Below, in pieces: positions 1-5,366 of a stretch of 5,475 bases of DNA. Position 1 is the stretch's first letter, and every line of letters begins with the position of its first letter. This DNA comes from Gammaproteobacteria bacterium. GTDB lineage: Bacteria > Pseudomonadota > Gammaproteobacteria > UWMA-0217. Where the stretch lies: positions 1 to 5,475 of the forward strand of contig DRPO01000022.1 of NCBI GenBank assembly GCA_011330835.1, given 5' to 3'. Position numbers and translations under genes: made by a program. A model generated the notes under the pieces. The model had not been told where the DNA came from and searched no databases. It saw only the letters and a list, made by a program, of their open reading frames with translations.

Positions 1-1
1 A

Positions 2-544
2 TACGCCCGCTGGGTGGATGGCGAAGGCGCGGAAGGCGTGGTGATCCGCGGCGACCGCGCCGGCGTGTTCAAGATCAAGCCCCGCCACACGCTCGATCTG
101 GCCGTGGTCGGCTTTAAGGTCTATTTTCCGGACGGGGGCGGACTCAACTTGCTGGCGGTGCATCTGCCGCAAAAGAAAAAGCAACCGCCCTTTTTGCATG
201 CCCTGCTCGAACTCGACCCCTACCACCTCGAAGAAGACAGCCTGCTGATCGGCGATTTCAACCGCGGCATCCCGTTCGAGGATTCCGAAACCAAAACCTT
301 CGAACACACCCATCTTTTCCAACAACTGTTGCGTCAGGGCTGGATCGACGCCTGGCGCGCCCGCAACCCCGACAAACGCGAATACAGCTGGTTCAGCACT
401 CGGCTGAAAAACGGCTATCGCTATGATCACGCCCTGTTCTCGCCCCGGTTGAACCAACGCGTCGAAAACGTGCATTACGATCACGGCGTGCGGGAAGCGG
501 GGCTGTCCGATCATTCCCTGCTGAAAGTGGAAATTGGGGAATAG
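2..544 (+). CDS. EEP-family phosphohydrolase C-terminal half, joined to a ligase-like segment (5' end outside window)
   Basis: The frame is open to the left edge, so this is the 3' part of a longer gene; numbering below starts at the GTG at 14. Residues ~44-176 look like the second half of an endonuclease/exonuclease/phosphatase (DNase I-like) domain: AVHLP (H50), LLIGDFN (D81, N83), YRYDHALFS (D138) and a terminal SDH (D166, H167). These are the usual metal-binding and catalytic positions of the family, which cleaves phosphodiesters in nucleic acids or other phosphate esters. The N-terminal EEP half, with its Asn and Glu metal ligands, is not visible. Instead residues 7-33 (AEGVVIR, then VFKIKPRHTLDLAVVGF) resemble nucleotidyltransferase motifs IV and V of ATP-dependent DNA/RNA ligases. 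Substrate unknown. The TAG stop lies at the edge of a palindromic repeat. The EEP call is firm; the ligase part and the nature of the join are inference. Confidence 0.8.
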   Translation, partial: YARWVDGEGAEGVVIRGDRAGVFKIKPRHTLDLAVVGFKVYFPDGGGLNLLAVHLPQKKKQPPFLHALLELDPYHLEEDSLLIGDFNRGIPFEDSETKTFEHTHLFQQLLRQGWIDAWRARNPDKREYSWFSTRLKNGYRYDHALFSPRLNQRVENVHYDHGVREAGLSDHSLLKVEIGE

Positions 545-682
545 ACTTCTCGCGATCAAGAATACCCCATTCATGGCGCGCGTCTTTTCGCCGACAGCTG
601 CGTTGCAAAAACTTGACGTAGCCCCACTATGCCTGCGTTTTTGCGCCTTGCTATCAACGAAAATCCACGCACCCTTAACGGA
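541..682 (+). repeat. Palindromic repeat, copy 1 (truncated)
   Basis: This stretch aligns, in opposite orientation, with the full repeat at 2422-2586. I count about 16 mismatches over ~128 aligned positions (about 548-675). The left arm (546-582) and the core are preserved; the last ~25 bp of the right arm are absent or decayed. A core stem pairs GCAAAAAC (605-612) with GTTTTTGC (637-644). In the other copy the same stem is GTAAAAAC/GTTTTTAC, a compensatory change. The repeat fills most of the convergent gap between the EEP gene and tsaB, so it may serve as a transcript end for both, although no U-tract terminator is visible. The remainder of the gap, 683-755, holds nothing I recognise. Confidence 0.8.
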
Positions 683-755
683 GGAGCCGAGCGTCGGATC
701 AACGCATTCAAGTCGAGTAAAATCACCGAACTCCGTTGGCGGCGGGAAGCCGGCG

Positions 756-1469
756 TCATTTCGATCGCCTGTTGGCGAAAGGGGCCGAGGGCCGCGACGC
801 CACTTTGTCGCGCAGGTACACGGGCAAGGCCTGCTCCGCCTCGCTGATGCCGCCGCCTTCGTACAGGGCCGCTCCAAGCCGGGCAATCGCCGCCGCGTCC
901 GGCAATAACTGGTCGAGCAGCGCGATTTCTCCGCTTCCGACGCGGGTTCGCAACGCCTCCCCGTAAGCCCTCCAGCCGGTTCCCGCGCCAACGACGCTGC
1001 CGCGGTCCCTCTCGGGAACGGGCGCCTGATCCGGCGGGCAAATCATTTCCGGCGTTTCGACCACCGCCAGGCCCGCCTTGTTCCGGCGGTAGACGCCCCA
1101 GTACACCTCGCTCATGCGCGCATCGATCGCCGCCAATACCCTTTCCGCTCCGGACTCGTCCAGCGCGCGCTGGGCCAGCCCCGCCAGCGTCGAAACCGGG
1201 ATCACCGGCAGATCCGCGCCAAAAGCAATGCCCTGCGCCGCCGCCGTGGCGATCCGTACACCAGTAAACGACCCCGGCCCCCGCCCGAACGCCAGCGCGT
1301 CGAAATCCCGCAACGCCAGCCCCGTTTCCGCAAGCAACGACTCCAGCATCGGCAACAACTTTTCCGTATGCGCACGGGGCGCGACCTCATAGCGGGCGAA
1401 AATTTCGCCATCGAGATTCAGGGCCGCCGAACAGGCTTCGGTCGCGGCTTCCAGGGCAATCAATTTCAT
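756..1469 (-). CDS. tsaB: TsaB, tRNA t6A37 threonylcarbamoyltransferase complex subunit
   Basis: This is a 237-residue protein, close to the ~231 of E. coli TsaB (YeaZ). TsaB is a catalytically inactive ASKHA-fold partner of TsaD; with TsaE they transfer threonylcarbamoyl from the TsaC product to A37 of ANN-decoding tRNAs in the cytoplasm. Family marks seen: ATEACSAAL (9-17), FGRGPGSFTGVRIA (61-74), LPVIPVSTLAGLAQ (87-100), VLAAIDARMSEVYW (111-124), GTGW (163-166) and the C-terminal LPVYLRDKVA (215-224). One oddity is LEAAT at residues 6-10 where the family usually reads I-D-T-A/S-T. The ATG at 1469 gives the canonical N-terminus; the ribosome binding site before it is weak. It starts 12 nt after the cytochrome stop, so translational coupling or co-transcription is likely. 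Confidence 0.95.
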   Translation of the reverse strand: MKLIALEAATEACSAALNLDGEIFARYEVAPRAHTEKLLPMLESLLAETGLALRDFDALAFGRGPGSFTGVRIATAAAQGIAFGADLPVIPVSTLAGLAQRALDESGAERVLAAIDARMSEVYWGVYRRNKAGLAVVETPEMICPPDQAPVPERDRGSVVGAGTGWRAYGEALRTRVGSGEIALLDQLLPDAAAIARLGAALYEGGGISEAEQALPVYLRDKVASRPSAPFANRRSK

Positions 1470-1481
1470 CGTCGGGATCCG

Positions 1482-2390
1482 CTAGTCGACCTCTGGAATG
1501 CTCTTGATGTACTCCGTCAGGGCCTGGTTGTCCTCATCCGTCAAGTGACTCAGCGAGCCCTTGATCACTTCGTCCATCCAGCCCTTGACCCGGCTGCCGT
1601 CCGGTCGTCTGCCGGTGCGGAAAAACGCGCTCAGCTCTTCCTCCGTCCATTTGCCGATGCCATGTCGGCGCGAGGACGAGATATTGGGCACGGGTTCGCC
1701 CAGCACGCCCTGTCTGGAGCCCGAGTAACGCACCGATCGACTGAGCGCGCCCACGTGGTTGCGCCGCGTATGGCACTCCTCGCAATGCCCCACCGCCTCG
1801 GCGAGGTAGCGGCCCCGGTTCCAGCGGGCGTTTTTCAGCGGATCGGGCATCAGGACGCCGGGGCGGAAATAGAGCTTCTTCCAGAATCGCAACCCCTCCC
1901 GCCAAACAAACCAGGCGGTGTCGTTGAGCTGCTCGTAATGCTCCACCGCCGGCACGGAGCGCAGATAGGCGAAAATGGCCGCCAGATCCTCATCGGTCAT
2001 GCCGGTAAACGCCGTGTAGGGAAAAGCCGGAAAGTAGTGCGTGCCCTGCGGACTGACGCCAAAGCGCATGGCGCGGATAAAATCCTCGAGACGCCAGTTG
2101 CCAATGCCGCTGGCCTTGTCGGGGGTGATGTTGGGCGTGTAGAAATCGCCCCAGGGAGTAGGCAACTTGCGCCCGCCGGCGAGGTAGGGCCCCGGCTGTT
2201 CCGGGTCGGTATGGCAGTAACCGCAACCGGCGATCGTCACTAGGTATTCGCCGCGGCGGGTCAGCACATCGGCGGACGGCAACGCATCGCGATCGATCTC
2301 GACCCGGGGCGCCTTGTCGGAAACGTAGAGCACCGCGATGGTCAGCGCCATCAGCAGCAGAAATACCAATACCCAGTTCTGGAATCGCAC
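1482..2390 (-). CDS. Membrane-anchored diheme c-type cytochrome
   Basis: This 302-residue protein has two CXXCH heme c sites, CGYCH (56-60) and CEECH (203-207), each in its own cytochrome c domain. Residues ~6-23 are a hydrophobic N-terminal segment with no clear cleavage site, so a membrane anchor with both hemes in the periplasm is the likely topology. The first domain carries the AGGRKLPTPWG, YTPNITPD and FPAFPYTAF...MTDEDLAAIFAYL blocks (M131 a candidate axial ligand). The second ends with WMDEVIKGSLSHLTDED (M272 candidate). These are typical of the diheme cytochromes related to the cytochrome subunits of quinoprotein and flavin dehydrogenases (COG2010 type). They pass electrons from a periplasmic dehydrogenase to the respiratory chain. 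No dehydrogenase gene is in view, so the partner is unknown. The start is GTG; an in-frame TAA lies three codons upstream, so no longer N-terminus is possible. No strong Shine-Dalgarno is seen. Confidence 0.93.
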   Translation of the reverse strand: MRFQNWVLVFLLLMALTIAVLYVSDKAPRVEIDRDALPSADVLTRRGEYLVTIAGCGYCHTDPEQPGPYLAGGRKLPTPWGDFYTPNITPDKASGIGNWRLEDFIRAMRFGVSPQGTHYFPAFPYTAFTGMTDEDLAAIFAYLRSVPAVEHYEQLNDTAWFVWREGLRFWKKLYFRPGVLMPDPLKNARWNRGRYLAEAVGHCEECHTRRNHVGALSRSVRYSGSRQGVLGEPVPNISSSRRHGIGKWTEEELSAFFRTGRRPDGSRVKGWMDEVIKGSLSHLTDEDNQALTEYIKSIPEVD

Positions 2391-2419
2391 GTTATTTTAT
2401 TCAGGTCCGTACAGATGCG

Positions 2420-2425
2420 AGTATA
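2420..2425 (-). promoter_or_regulatory. Candidate -10 (TATACT) for the cytochrome-tsaB unit, made by the repeat end
   Basis: Read on the minus strand, the end of the repeat arm plus one flanking base gives TATACT, about 30 bp before the cytochrome GTG. The 24-nt junction containing it recurs, with one mismatch, before trhP. No good -35 hexamer sits 16-18 bp upstream, so this is only a candidate. Confidence 0.25.
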
Positions 2426-2586
2426 CCTCTCGCGACCAGGAATACCCCTTTCAGGGCGCGTAGGTTTTCGTCGAGAGCAAGGCGTAAAAACGCAGGCATA
2501 GTGGCGCTACGTCAAGTTTTTACAACGCAGCCATCGGCGAAAAGATGCGCGCCCTGAAAGGGGTATTCCTGGTCGCGAGAGGTATA
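2422..2586. repeat. Palindromic repeat, copy 2 (complete, perfect 39-bp arms)
   Basis: Positions 2422-2460 and 2548-2586 are exact reverse complements over 39 bp. The 87-bp centre is itself an imperfect palindrome, including the stem GTAAAAAC (2484-2491)/GTTTTTAC (2516-2523). The whole 165-bp unit can fold into one long cruciform or hairpin. It matches copy 1 at 541-682 in inverse orientation. It has no open reading frame of interest and looks like a non-autonomous MITE or REP-type element. Its left arm ends ~31 bp from the cytochrome start codon. Confidence 0.9.
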
Positions 2587-2630
2587 GACCACCAGAATAA
2601 CAGGGTTGACGGATCCGTGACTACGGCGAT

Positions 2631-2645
2631 GCGTTACAATAACGC
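2631..2645. other. Small perfect hairpin GCGTTA-CAA-TAACGC
   Basis: A 6-bp perfect stem with a 3-nt loop lies directly before the solo left repeat end at 2645. There is no U-tract and the function is unknown. It may be part of the repeat's junction. Confidence 0.4.
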
Positions 2646-2676
2646 TTCCCGCGACCTGGAATACTCCATTCATGCC
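2645..2676 (+). repeat. Solo left end of the palindromic repeat (diverged)
   Basis: This segment resembles the left arms of copies 1 and 2: it shares the CGCGACC-TGGAATAC-CC-TTCA-G pattern with several substitutions. No repeat core follows; the sequence passes into a REP-like hairpin. With the right end at 2875 it may mark a second element whose middle has been replaced. Confidence 0.6.
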
Positions 2677-2721
2677 GGAACCTCGTTGCCCGAGAACTTT
2701 CGGCGTGATCAGGCTTACGGG

Positions 2722-2750
2722 TCTGGATCCCGGCGTTCGCCGGGATGACG
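2722..2750. repeat. REP-like hairpin (TGGATCCCGGCGTTCGCCGGGATGACG type)
   Basis: A perfect 9-bp stem, ATCCCGGCG (2727-2735) with CGCCGGGAT (2738-2746), has a two-base centre and is set in the TCTGG...GATGACG context. Sequences of this form are widely dispersed extragenic repeats in proteobacteria, often annotated by their shadow translation RHPGERRDP. It appears here as an insertion between two solo ends of the other repeat. The following stretch, 2751-2870, holds a short GGGGAA/TTCCCC stem (2813-2832) and nothing else I recognise. Confidence 0.75.
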
Positions 2751-2874
2751 CCCATGATGATGGCTCCCGGTGGAGATGTCCTGGCCATTTGGGGGCAACC
2801 ATGCCGGCGCCTGGGGAAGCGTCAGATTCCCCGCCGCAAACTGCCCCACGATATTCAAAGGAGGCGGCAACCGA

Positions 2875-2896
2875 ATTCCTGGTCGCAAGAGGTATA
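2875..2896 (+). repeat. Solo right end of the palindromic repeat
   Basis: This matches the terminal part of the right arm of copy 2 (to 2586) with a single substitution, CGCAAGAGG in place of CGCGAGAGG. Extended to 2898, it equals the reverse complement of 2420-2443 at 23 of 24 positions. The arm is therefore duplicated, pointing outward on both sides of the compound. Confidence 0.8.
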
Positions 2897-2898
2897 CT
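2893..2898 (+). promoter_or_regulatory. Candidate -10 (TATACT) for trhP at the repeat end
   Basis: TATACT lies at the outer edge of the repeat arm, 27 bp before the trhP GTG, in the same context as the candidate before the cytochrome gene. The -35 region is poor. It overlaps the spacer of the upstream-ORF ribosome binding site (2887-2892), so both cannot serve the same transcript. Confidence 0.22.
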
Positions 2899-2899
2899 G

Positions 2900-2929
2900 A
2901 TGCGACGCCCTTCCGGTCAACAACTGTGA
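2900..2929 (+). CDS. Possible 9-codon upstream ORF coupled to trhP
   Basis: ATG at 2900 opens a short frame encoding MRRPSGQQL. Its TGA (2927-2929) overlaps the trhP GTG in the sequence GTGA. An AAGAGG motif at 2887-2892, contributed by the repeat arm, lies 7 nt before the ATG. The trhP start itself has no Shine-Dalgarno. This is the arrangement expected if ribosomes load at the mini-ORF and re-initiate at GTG. It may equally be chance; no homologue of the peptide is recognised. Confidence 0.3.
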   Translation: MRRPSGQQL

Positions 2930-4251
2930 AAAGCCCCGAATTGCTGGCCCCCGCCGGCACCCTGAAAAGCCTGGAATATGCTCTCGCCTATGGCGCCGAC
3001 GCGGTTTACGCCGGCCAGCCGCGCTATAGCCTGCGGGTGCGCAACAACGATTTTCACGGCGACACGCTCGCTCTCGGCATCGAACGCGCTCATGCGCTGG
3101 GGAAGCGGTTCTTCCTCACCGTCAACACCATGCCGCACAACAGCAAGCTGCGAACCTTCATCGACGACCTCGACCCCGTCGTCGCTCTGGGCCCGGACGC
3201 GCTGATCATGGCCGACCCCGGCCTGATCATGCTGGCGCGGGAACACTGGCCGGACACGCCCATCCACCTGTCGGTGCAGGCCAACACCGTCAACCACGCC
3301 GCGGTTCGCTTCTGGCGCAACGCCGGCGTCGAACGCATCATCCTGTCGCGCGAACTGTCGCTCGAAGAAATCGCCGAAATCCGCCAGGAATGCCCGGACG
3401 TGGAGCTGGAAGTCTTTGTCCACGGCGCGCTGTGCATCGCCTACTCGGGCCGCTGCCTGCTGTCCGGCTACTTCAATCACCGCGACCCCAACCAGGGAAC
3501 CTGCACCAACGCCTGCCGCTGGGAATACACCCCCGTCAAGGCCGCCACGAACGCCGAAGGCGATATCCTCCCCGCCGACGCGCTCAACAACCCCGGCGCG
3601 GACAGCGGCGATCGCCATCCACTGGCCGACCAGGTCTATCTGCTGGAAGAAAAAAACCGCCCCGGCGAACTGATGCCCATCATGGAAGACGAACACGGCA
3701 CCTACATCATGAACTCGCGCGACCTCCGCGCCGTGGAGCACATCCACCGCCTGGTCGAAATCGGCGTCGACTGCGTCAAGATCGAAGGCCGCACCAAATC
3801 CCACTACTACGTCGCCCGCACCGCGCAGACCTACCGGCAAGCCATCGACGACGCCGTCGCCGGCCGCCCGTTCAACCCCGAGTTGATCGGCGTACTCGAA
3901 AACCTCGCCCATCGCGGCTACACCGACGGCTTCTACCAGCGCCACCACAGTCACGAACGGCAAAACTACCTGCAAGGCGCCTCCCAGTCCCATCGACAGC
4001 AATTCGTCGGCGAAATCAGCGCCATCGACCCCGCCTCCGGCATGGCCAGCGTCGAGGTCAAGAACCGTTTTGAAAAGGGAGATCGGCTGGAACTGGTCAG
4101 CCCGTCGGGCAACCGCGACTTCACGCTGGAACATCTCGAAGACGCCAGGGGCAAGGCCATCGACATCGCCCCTGGCAGCGGTCACCACGTCAGAATTCCG
4201 CTGGAAGCGGATGGCGACTCTCGTTTCATGATGCTGGCGCGTTATTTGTAA
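2926..4251 (+). CDS. trhP: TrhP (YegQ), peptidase U32-family tRNA 5-hydroxyuridine synthase
   Basis: The 441-residue product is nearly colinear with E. coli TrhP/YegQ (~453). That protein, despite its peptidase U32 label, is needed with prephenate and an Fe-S cluster to form 5-hydroxyuridine at tRNA U34, the precursor of cmo5U, which widens wobble decoding. Seen here: PELLAPAGT (4-12), YGADAVYAGQPRYSLRVRNN (22-41), the U32 signature EVFVHGALC...SGRCLLS (162-180), NQGTCTNACRWEY (189-201), EDEHGTYIMNSRDLRA (254-269), KIEGRTKS (285-292) and RQQFVGE (357-363). C170, C177, C193 and C197 are the probable cluster ligands. GTG at 2926 is chosen because it gives the family N-terminus; the frame stays open to 2770, but that part is repeat DNA. 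No ribosome binding site precedes the GTG. The C-terminal domain is complete. The gene is monocistronic and divergent from the cytochrome gene. Confidence 0.95.
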   Translation: MKSPELLAPAGTLKSLEYALAYGADAVYAGQPRYSLRVRNNDFHGDTLALGIERAHALGKRFFLTVNTMPHNSKLRTFIDDLDPVVALGPDALIMADPGLIMLAREHWPDTPIHLSVQANTVNHAAVRFWRNAGVERIILSRELSLEEIAEIRQECPDVELEVFVHGALCIAYSGRCLLSGYFNHRDPNQGTCTNACRWEYTPVKAATNAEGDILPADALNNPGADSGDRHPLADQVYLLEEKNRPGELMPIMEDEHGTYIMNSRDLRAVEHIHRLVEIGVDCVKIEGRTKSHYYVARTAQTYRQAIDDAVAGRPFNPELIGVLENLAHRGYTDGFYQRHHSHERQNYLQGASQSHRQQFVGEISAIDPASGMASVEVKNRFEKGDRLELVSPSGNRDFTLEHLEDARGKAIDIAPGSGHHVRIPLEADGDSRFMMLARYL

Positions 4252-4275
4252 TTTCCGCCATTTCGCTCAGGGGGC

Positions 4276-4299
4276 GAAATCCGGGTTAACCCGGATTTC
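4276..4299. terminator. 24-bp perfect palindrome after trhP, possible terminator
   Basis: GAAATCCGGGTT is followed directly by its own reverse complement, with TTAA at the centre, 24 nt after the trhP stop. As RNA it would form a strong hairpin (GAAATCCGGG stem, TTAA loop). No clear U-tract follows, so intrinsic termination is only possible. Its right half is also the left tip of the element at 4286-4452. Confidence 0.45.
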
Positions 4300-4452
4300 T
4301 CCCAGGATCGCGGAATTCTCGCACAGGGATTTGATTTCTCAGTGGATTTTCTGACTGAGCGGAAGACTGGTTGTCTTTCCGAAGGAAGAAAATACGCTGT
4401 GGATTCAAAGACCGGGCGAGAATCCGCGCATCCTGTGAGTAATCCGGGTTAA
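4286..4452. mobile_element. MITE-like element with ~37-bp imperfect terminal inverted repeats and TTAA ends
   Basis: The left arm 4286-4322 and the reverse complement of 4416-4452 share TTAACCCGGATT, then CTC-CAGGAT, CGCGG and ATTCTCGC with a few substitutions and single-base indels. The interior folds into two further hairpins: CTCAGT/ACTGAG (4338-4343/4354-4359) and GGAAGAC/GTCTTTCC (4361-4367/4373-4380, one bulged base). It is 167 bp with no ORF, so it is non-autonomous. It fills the convergent gap between trhP and the DUF2189 gene, and its right TTAA contains the stop codon of that gene. The family has no name I can assign. Confidence 0.65.
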
Positions 4453-5261
4453 GACTGCGTATCCGGATCCTGCGGCCAGTCGTCGGCGATGATGGTTTCC
4501 CGGTAGCCGTGCCAGGTGGCGTGGCCGATGATCGGCAGAATCACCATGAGCCCGAGATAGAACGTCATGAAGCCGAACAGCATGCCGATGACGATGGCCA
4601 TCGCCCAGACGAACATGGCCGGCTTGTTGCGCAGGACGGCGTTGAAGCTGGTCAGCATGGCGGTGACGGCGTCGACGTCGCGATCCATGATCATGGGAAT
4701 GGCGAACACGGTCGAGCAGAAGATCACCAGCGCGAACAAACTGCCCACGGCGCTACCCACCAGCAGAAAGAGGATAAGCGAGCCCAGGGAGCCATCGGTG
4801 GTGGCCGGCACGAAGATGTGAACCATCGAGGCGGCGCGCGCCCAGACGAGAAAGACGATGAGCAGGGCGAAGGCCAGGATCATCTGGTTGCCGAGCCGTT
4901 TGCGGCCCTGACGGATACATTGAAAAAACCGGACCCGACCGGCCTTCTCCAGTTGGCAACTGATCGAGTACAGCCCCATCGCCAGCGCCGGCCCGATGAA
5001 GATGAACCCCGCCATCATGACGATGACCATGGTGAAACTGCCCACCTTGTAGGCCAGCGCGCTGATCAGGATGCTGAACAGCATCATCACGAACCCGTAG
5101 GTCAGGCTGTGAACCGGCGCCCGCTTGAAATCCTCCCATCCCTTGCGCAACCAACGCATCGGCGCCAGCGCATCCAGCTTTCGACAGGGCGAAACAAAGG
5201 GCTTTGCATCTTCTTCGACCTTATTCTTCTCAATCTTTTCAGATATGGATTGTGTTTCCAT
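4449..5261 (-). CDS. DUF2189-family integral membrane protein
   Basis: The product has 270 residues. A charged cytoplasmic-looking N-terminus (1-45) ends in WLRKGWEDFKRAPVHSLTYG (37-56), the characteristic start of DUF2189 proteins. It is followed by about five or six hydrophobic segments, near 52-72, 74-100, 126-148, 160-190 (probably two) and 215-247. The loop at 101-125 is basic (QLEKAGRVRFF, IRQGRKRLGNQM), as expected for a cytoplasmic side. DUF2189 members are inner-membrane proteins of unknown function, sometimes found near respiratory genes. I chose the ATG at 5261 over the one at 5312 because AGAGGGGG (5266-5273) is a strong ribosome binding site just before it, and the extra 17 residues of the longer form are not family-like. 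The TAA stop lies in the terminal TTAA of a MITE-like element. Confidence 0.85.
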   Translation of the reverse strand: METQSISEKIEKNKVEEDAKPFVSPCRKLDALAPMRWLRKGWEDFKRAPVHSLTYGFVMMLFSILISALAYKVGSFTMVIVMMAGFIFIGPALAMGLYSISCQLEKAGRVRFFQCIRQGRKRLGNQMILAFALLIVFLVWARAASMVHIFVPATTDGSLGSLILFLLVGSAVGSLFALVIFCSTVFAIPMIMDRDVDAVTAMLTSFNAVLRNKPAMFVWAMAIVIGMLFGFMTFYLGLMVILPIIGHATWHGYRETIIADDWPQDPDTQS

Positions 5262-5265
5262 GGTT

Positions 5266-5273
5266 CCCCCTCT
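5266..5273 (-). promoter_or_regulatory. Strong Shine-Dalgarno that fixes the DUF2189 start
   Basis: On the minus strand AGAGGGGG precedes the ATG at 5261; its GAGG core is 7 nt from the start codon. It decides between the 287- and 270-residue forms in favour of the shorter one. Confidence 0.75.
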
Positions 5274-5366
5274 ATCAGAACAGCTCGACCACATACTAGC
5301 AAAGCTACTCACCCATTTGAACAGTCTTTAATATCCGATACTTAGCTCAATACACTATTTTTATCT

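Larger units (their letters stand above)
2414..2905. mobile_element. Putative compound MITE-like insertion, possible 7-bp target duplication
   Basis: The repeat cluster begins with GTATACC at 2421 and ends with GGTATAC at 2897. A direct repeat GATGCGA lies next to each end, at 2414-2420 and 2899-2905, with one extra T on the right. This suggests that the whole compound, or an ancestor of it, was inserted as a unit. Without it the divergent cytochrome and trhP start codons would be only about 50 bp apart. No transposase is encoded, so any movement would have been in trans. The flanking 7-mer could be coincidence. Confidence 0.4.

Noticed and set aside
545..755. Small genes in the EEP-tsaB gap
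   Set aside because: The open frames here translate the palindromic repeat and overlap tsaB in antisense; none has a credible start signal or recognisable protein.
1368..2243. 291-codon plus-strand frame opposite the cytochrome and the start of tsaB
   Set aside because: Both covered genes have firm homologues on the minus strand, and this frame has no motif or ribosome binding site.
2606..2640. TTGACG and TACAAT as a sigma-70 promoter
   Set aside because: The spacing is 23 bp, far from the usual 16-18, and the TACAAT is inside a small hairpin.
2813..2850. Partial likeness to a cobalamin riboswitch core (GGGAA...CCCCGCCGCAAACTG)
   Set aside because: Only a short stretch fits; the B12 box and the rest of the conserved core are absent. 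Neither neighbour is a cobalamin gene.
2770..2925. N-terminal extension of trhP by 52 codons
   Set aside because: The extension crosses repeat DNA and does not resemble TrhP, whose N-terminus matches from the GTG at 2926.
2917..4188. Long 423-codon minus-strand frame opposite trhP
   Set aside because: It is a shadow frame of a highly conserved plus-strand gene. Its valine/glycine/aspartate-rich composition follows from GC-rich codons read in antisense, and no family motif is visible.
5262..5312. Longer DUF2189 start at 5312
   Set aside because: The extra 17 residues are not family-like, and a strong Shine-Dalgarno lies within them, directly before the ATG at 5261.
4509..5345. 278-codon plus-strand frame opposite the DUF2189 gene
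   Set aside because: Very rich in His, Asp, Arg and Gln, as expected from the antisense of membrane-segment codons. The minus-strand frame has a strong ribosome site and transmembrane segments.
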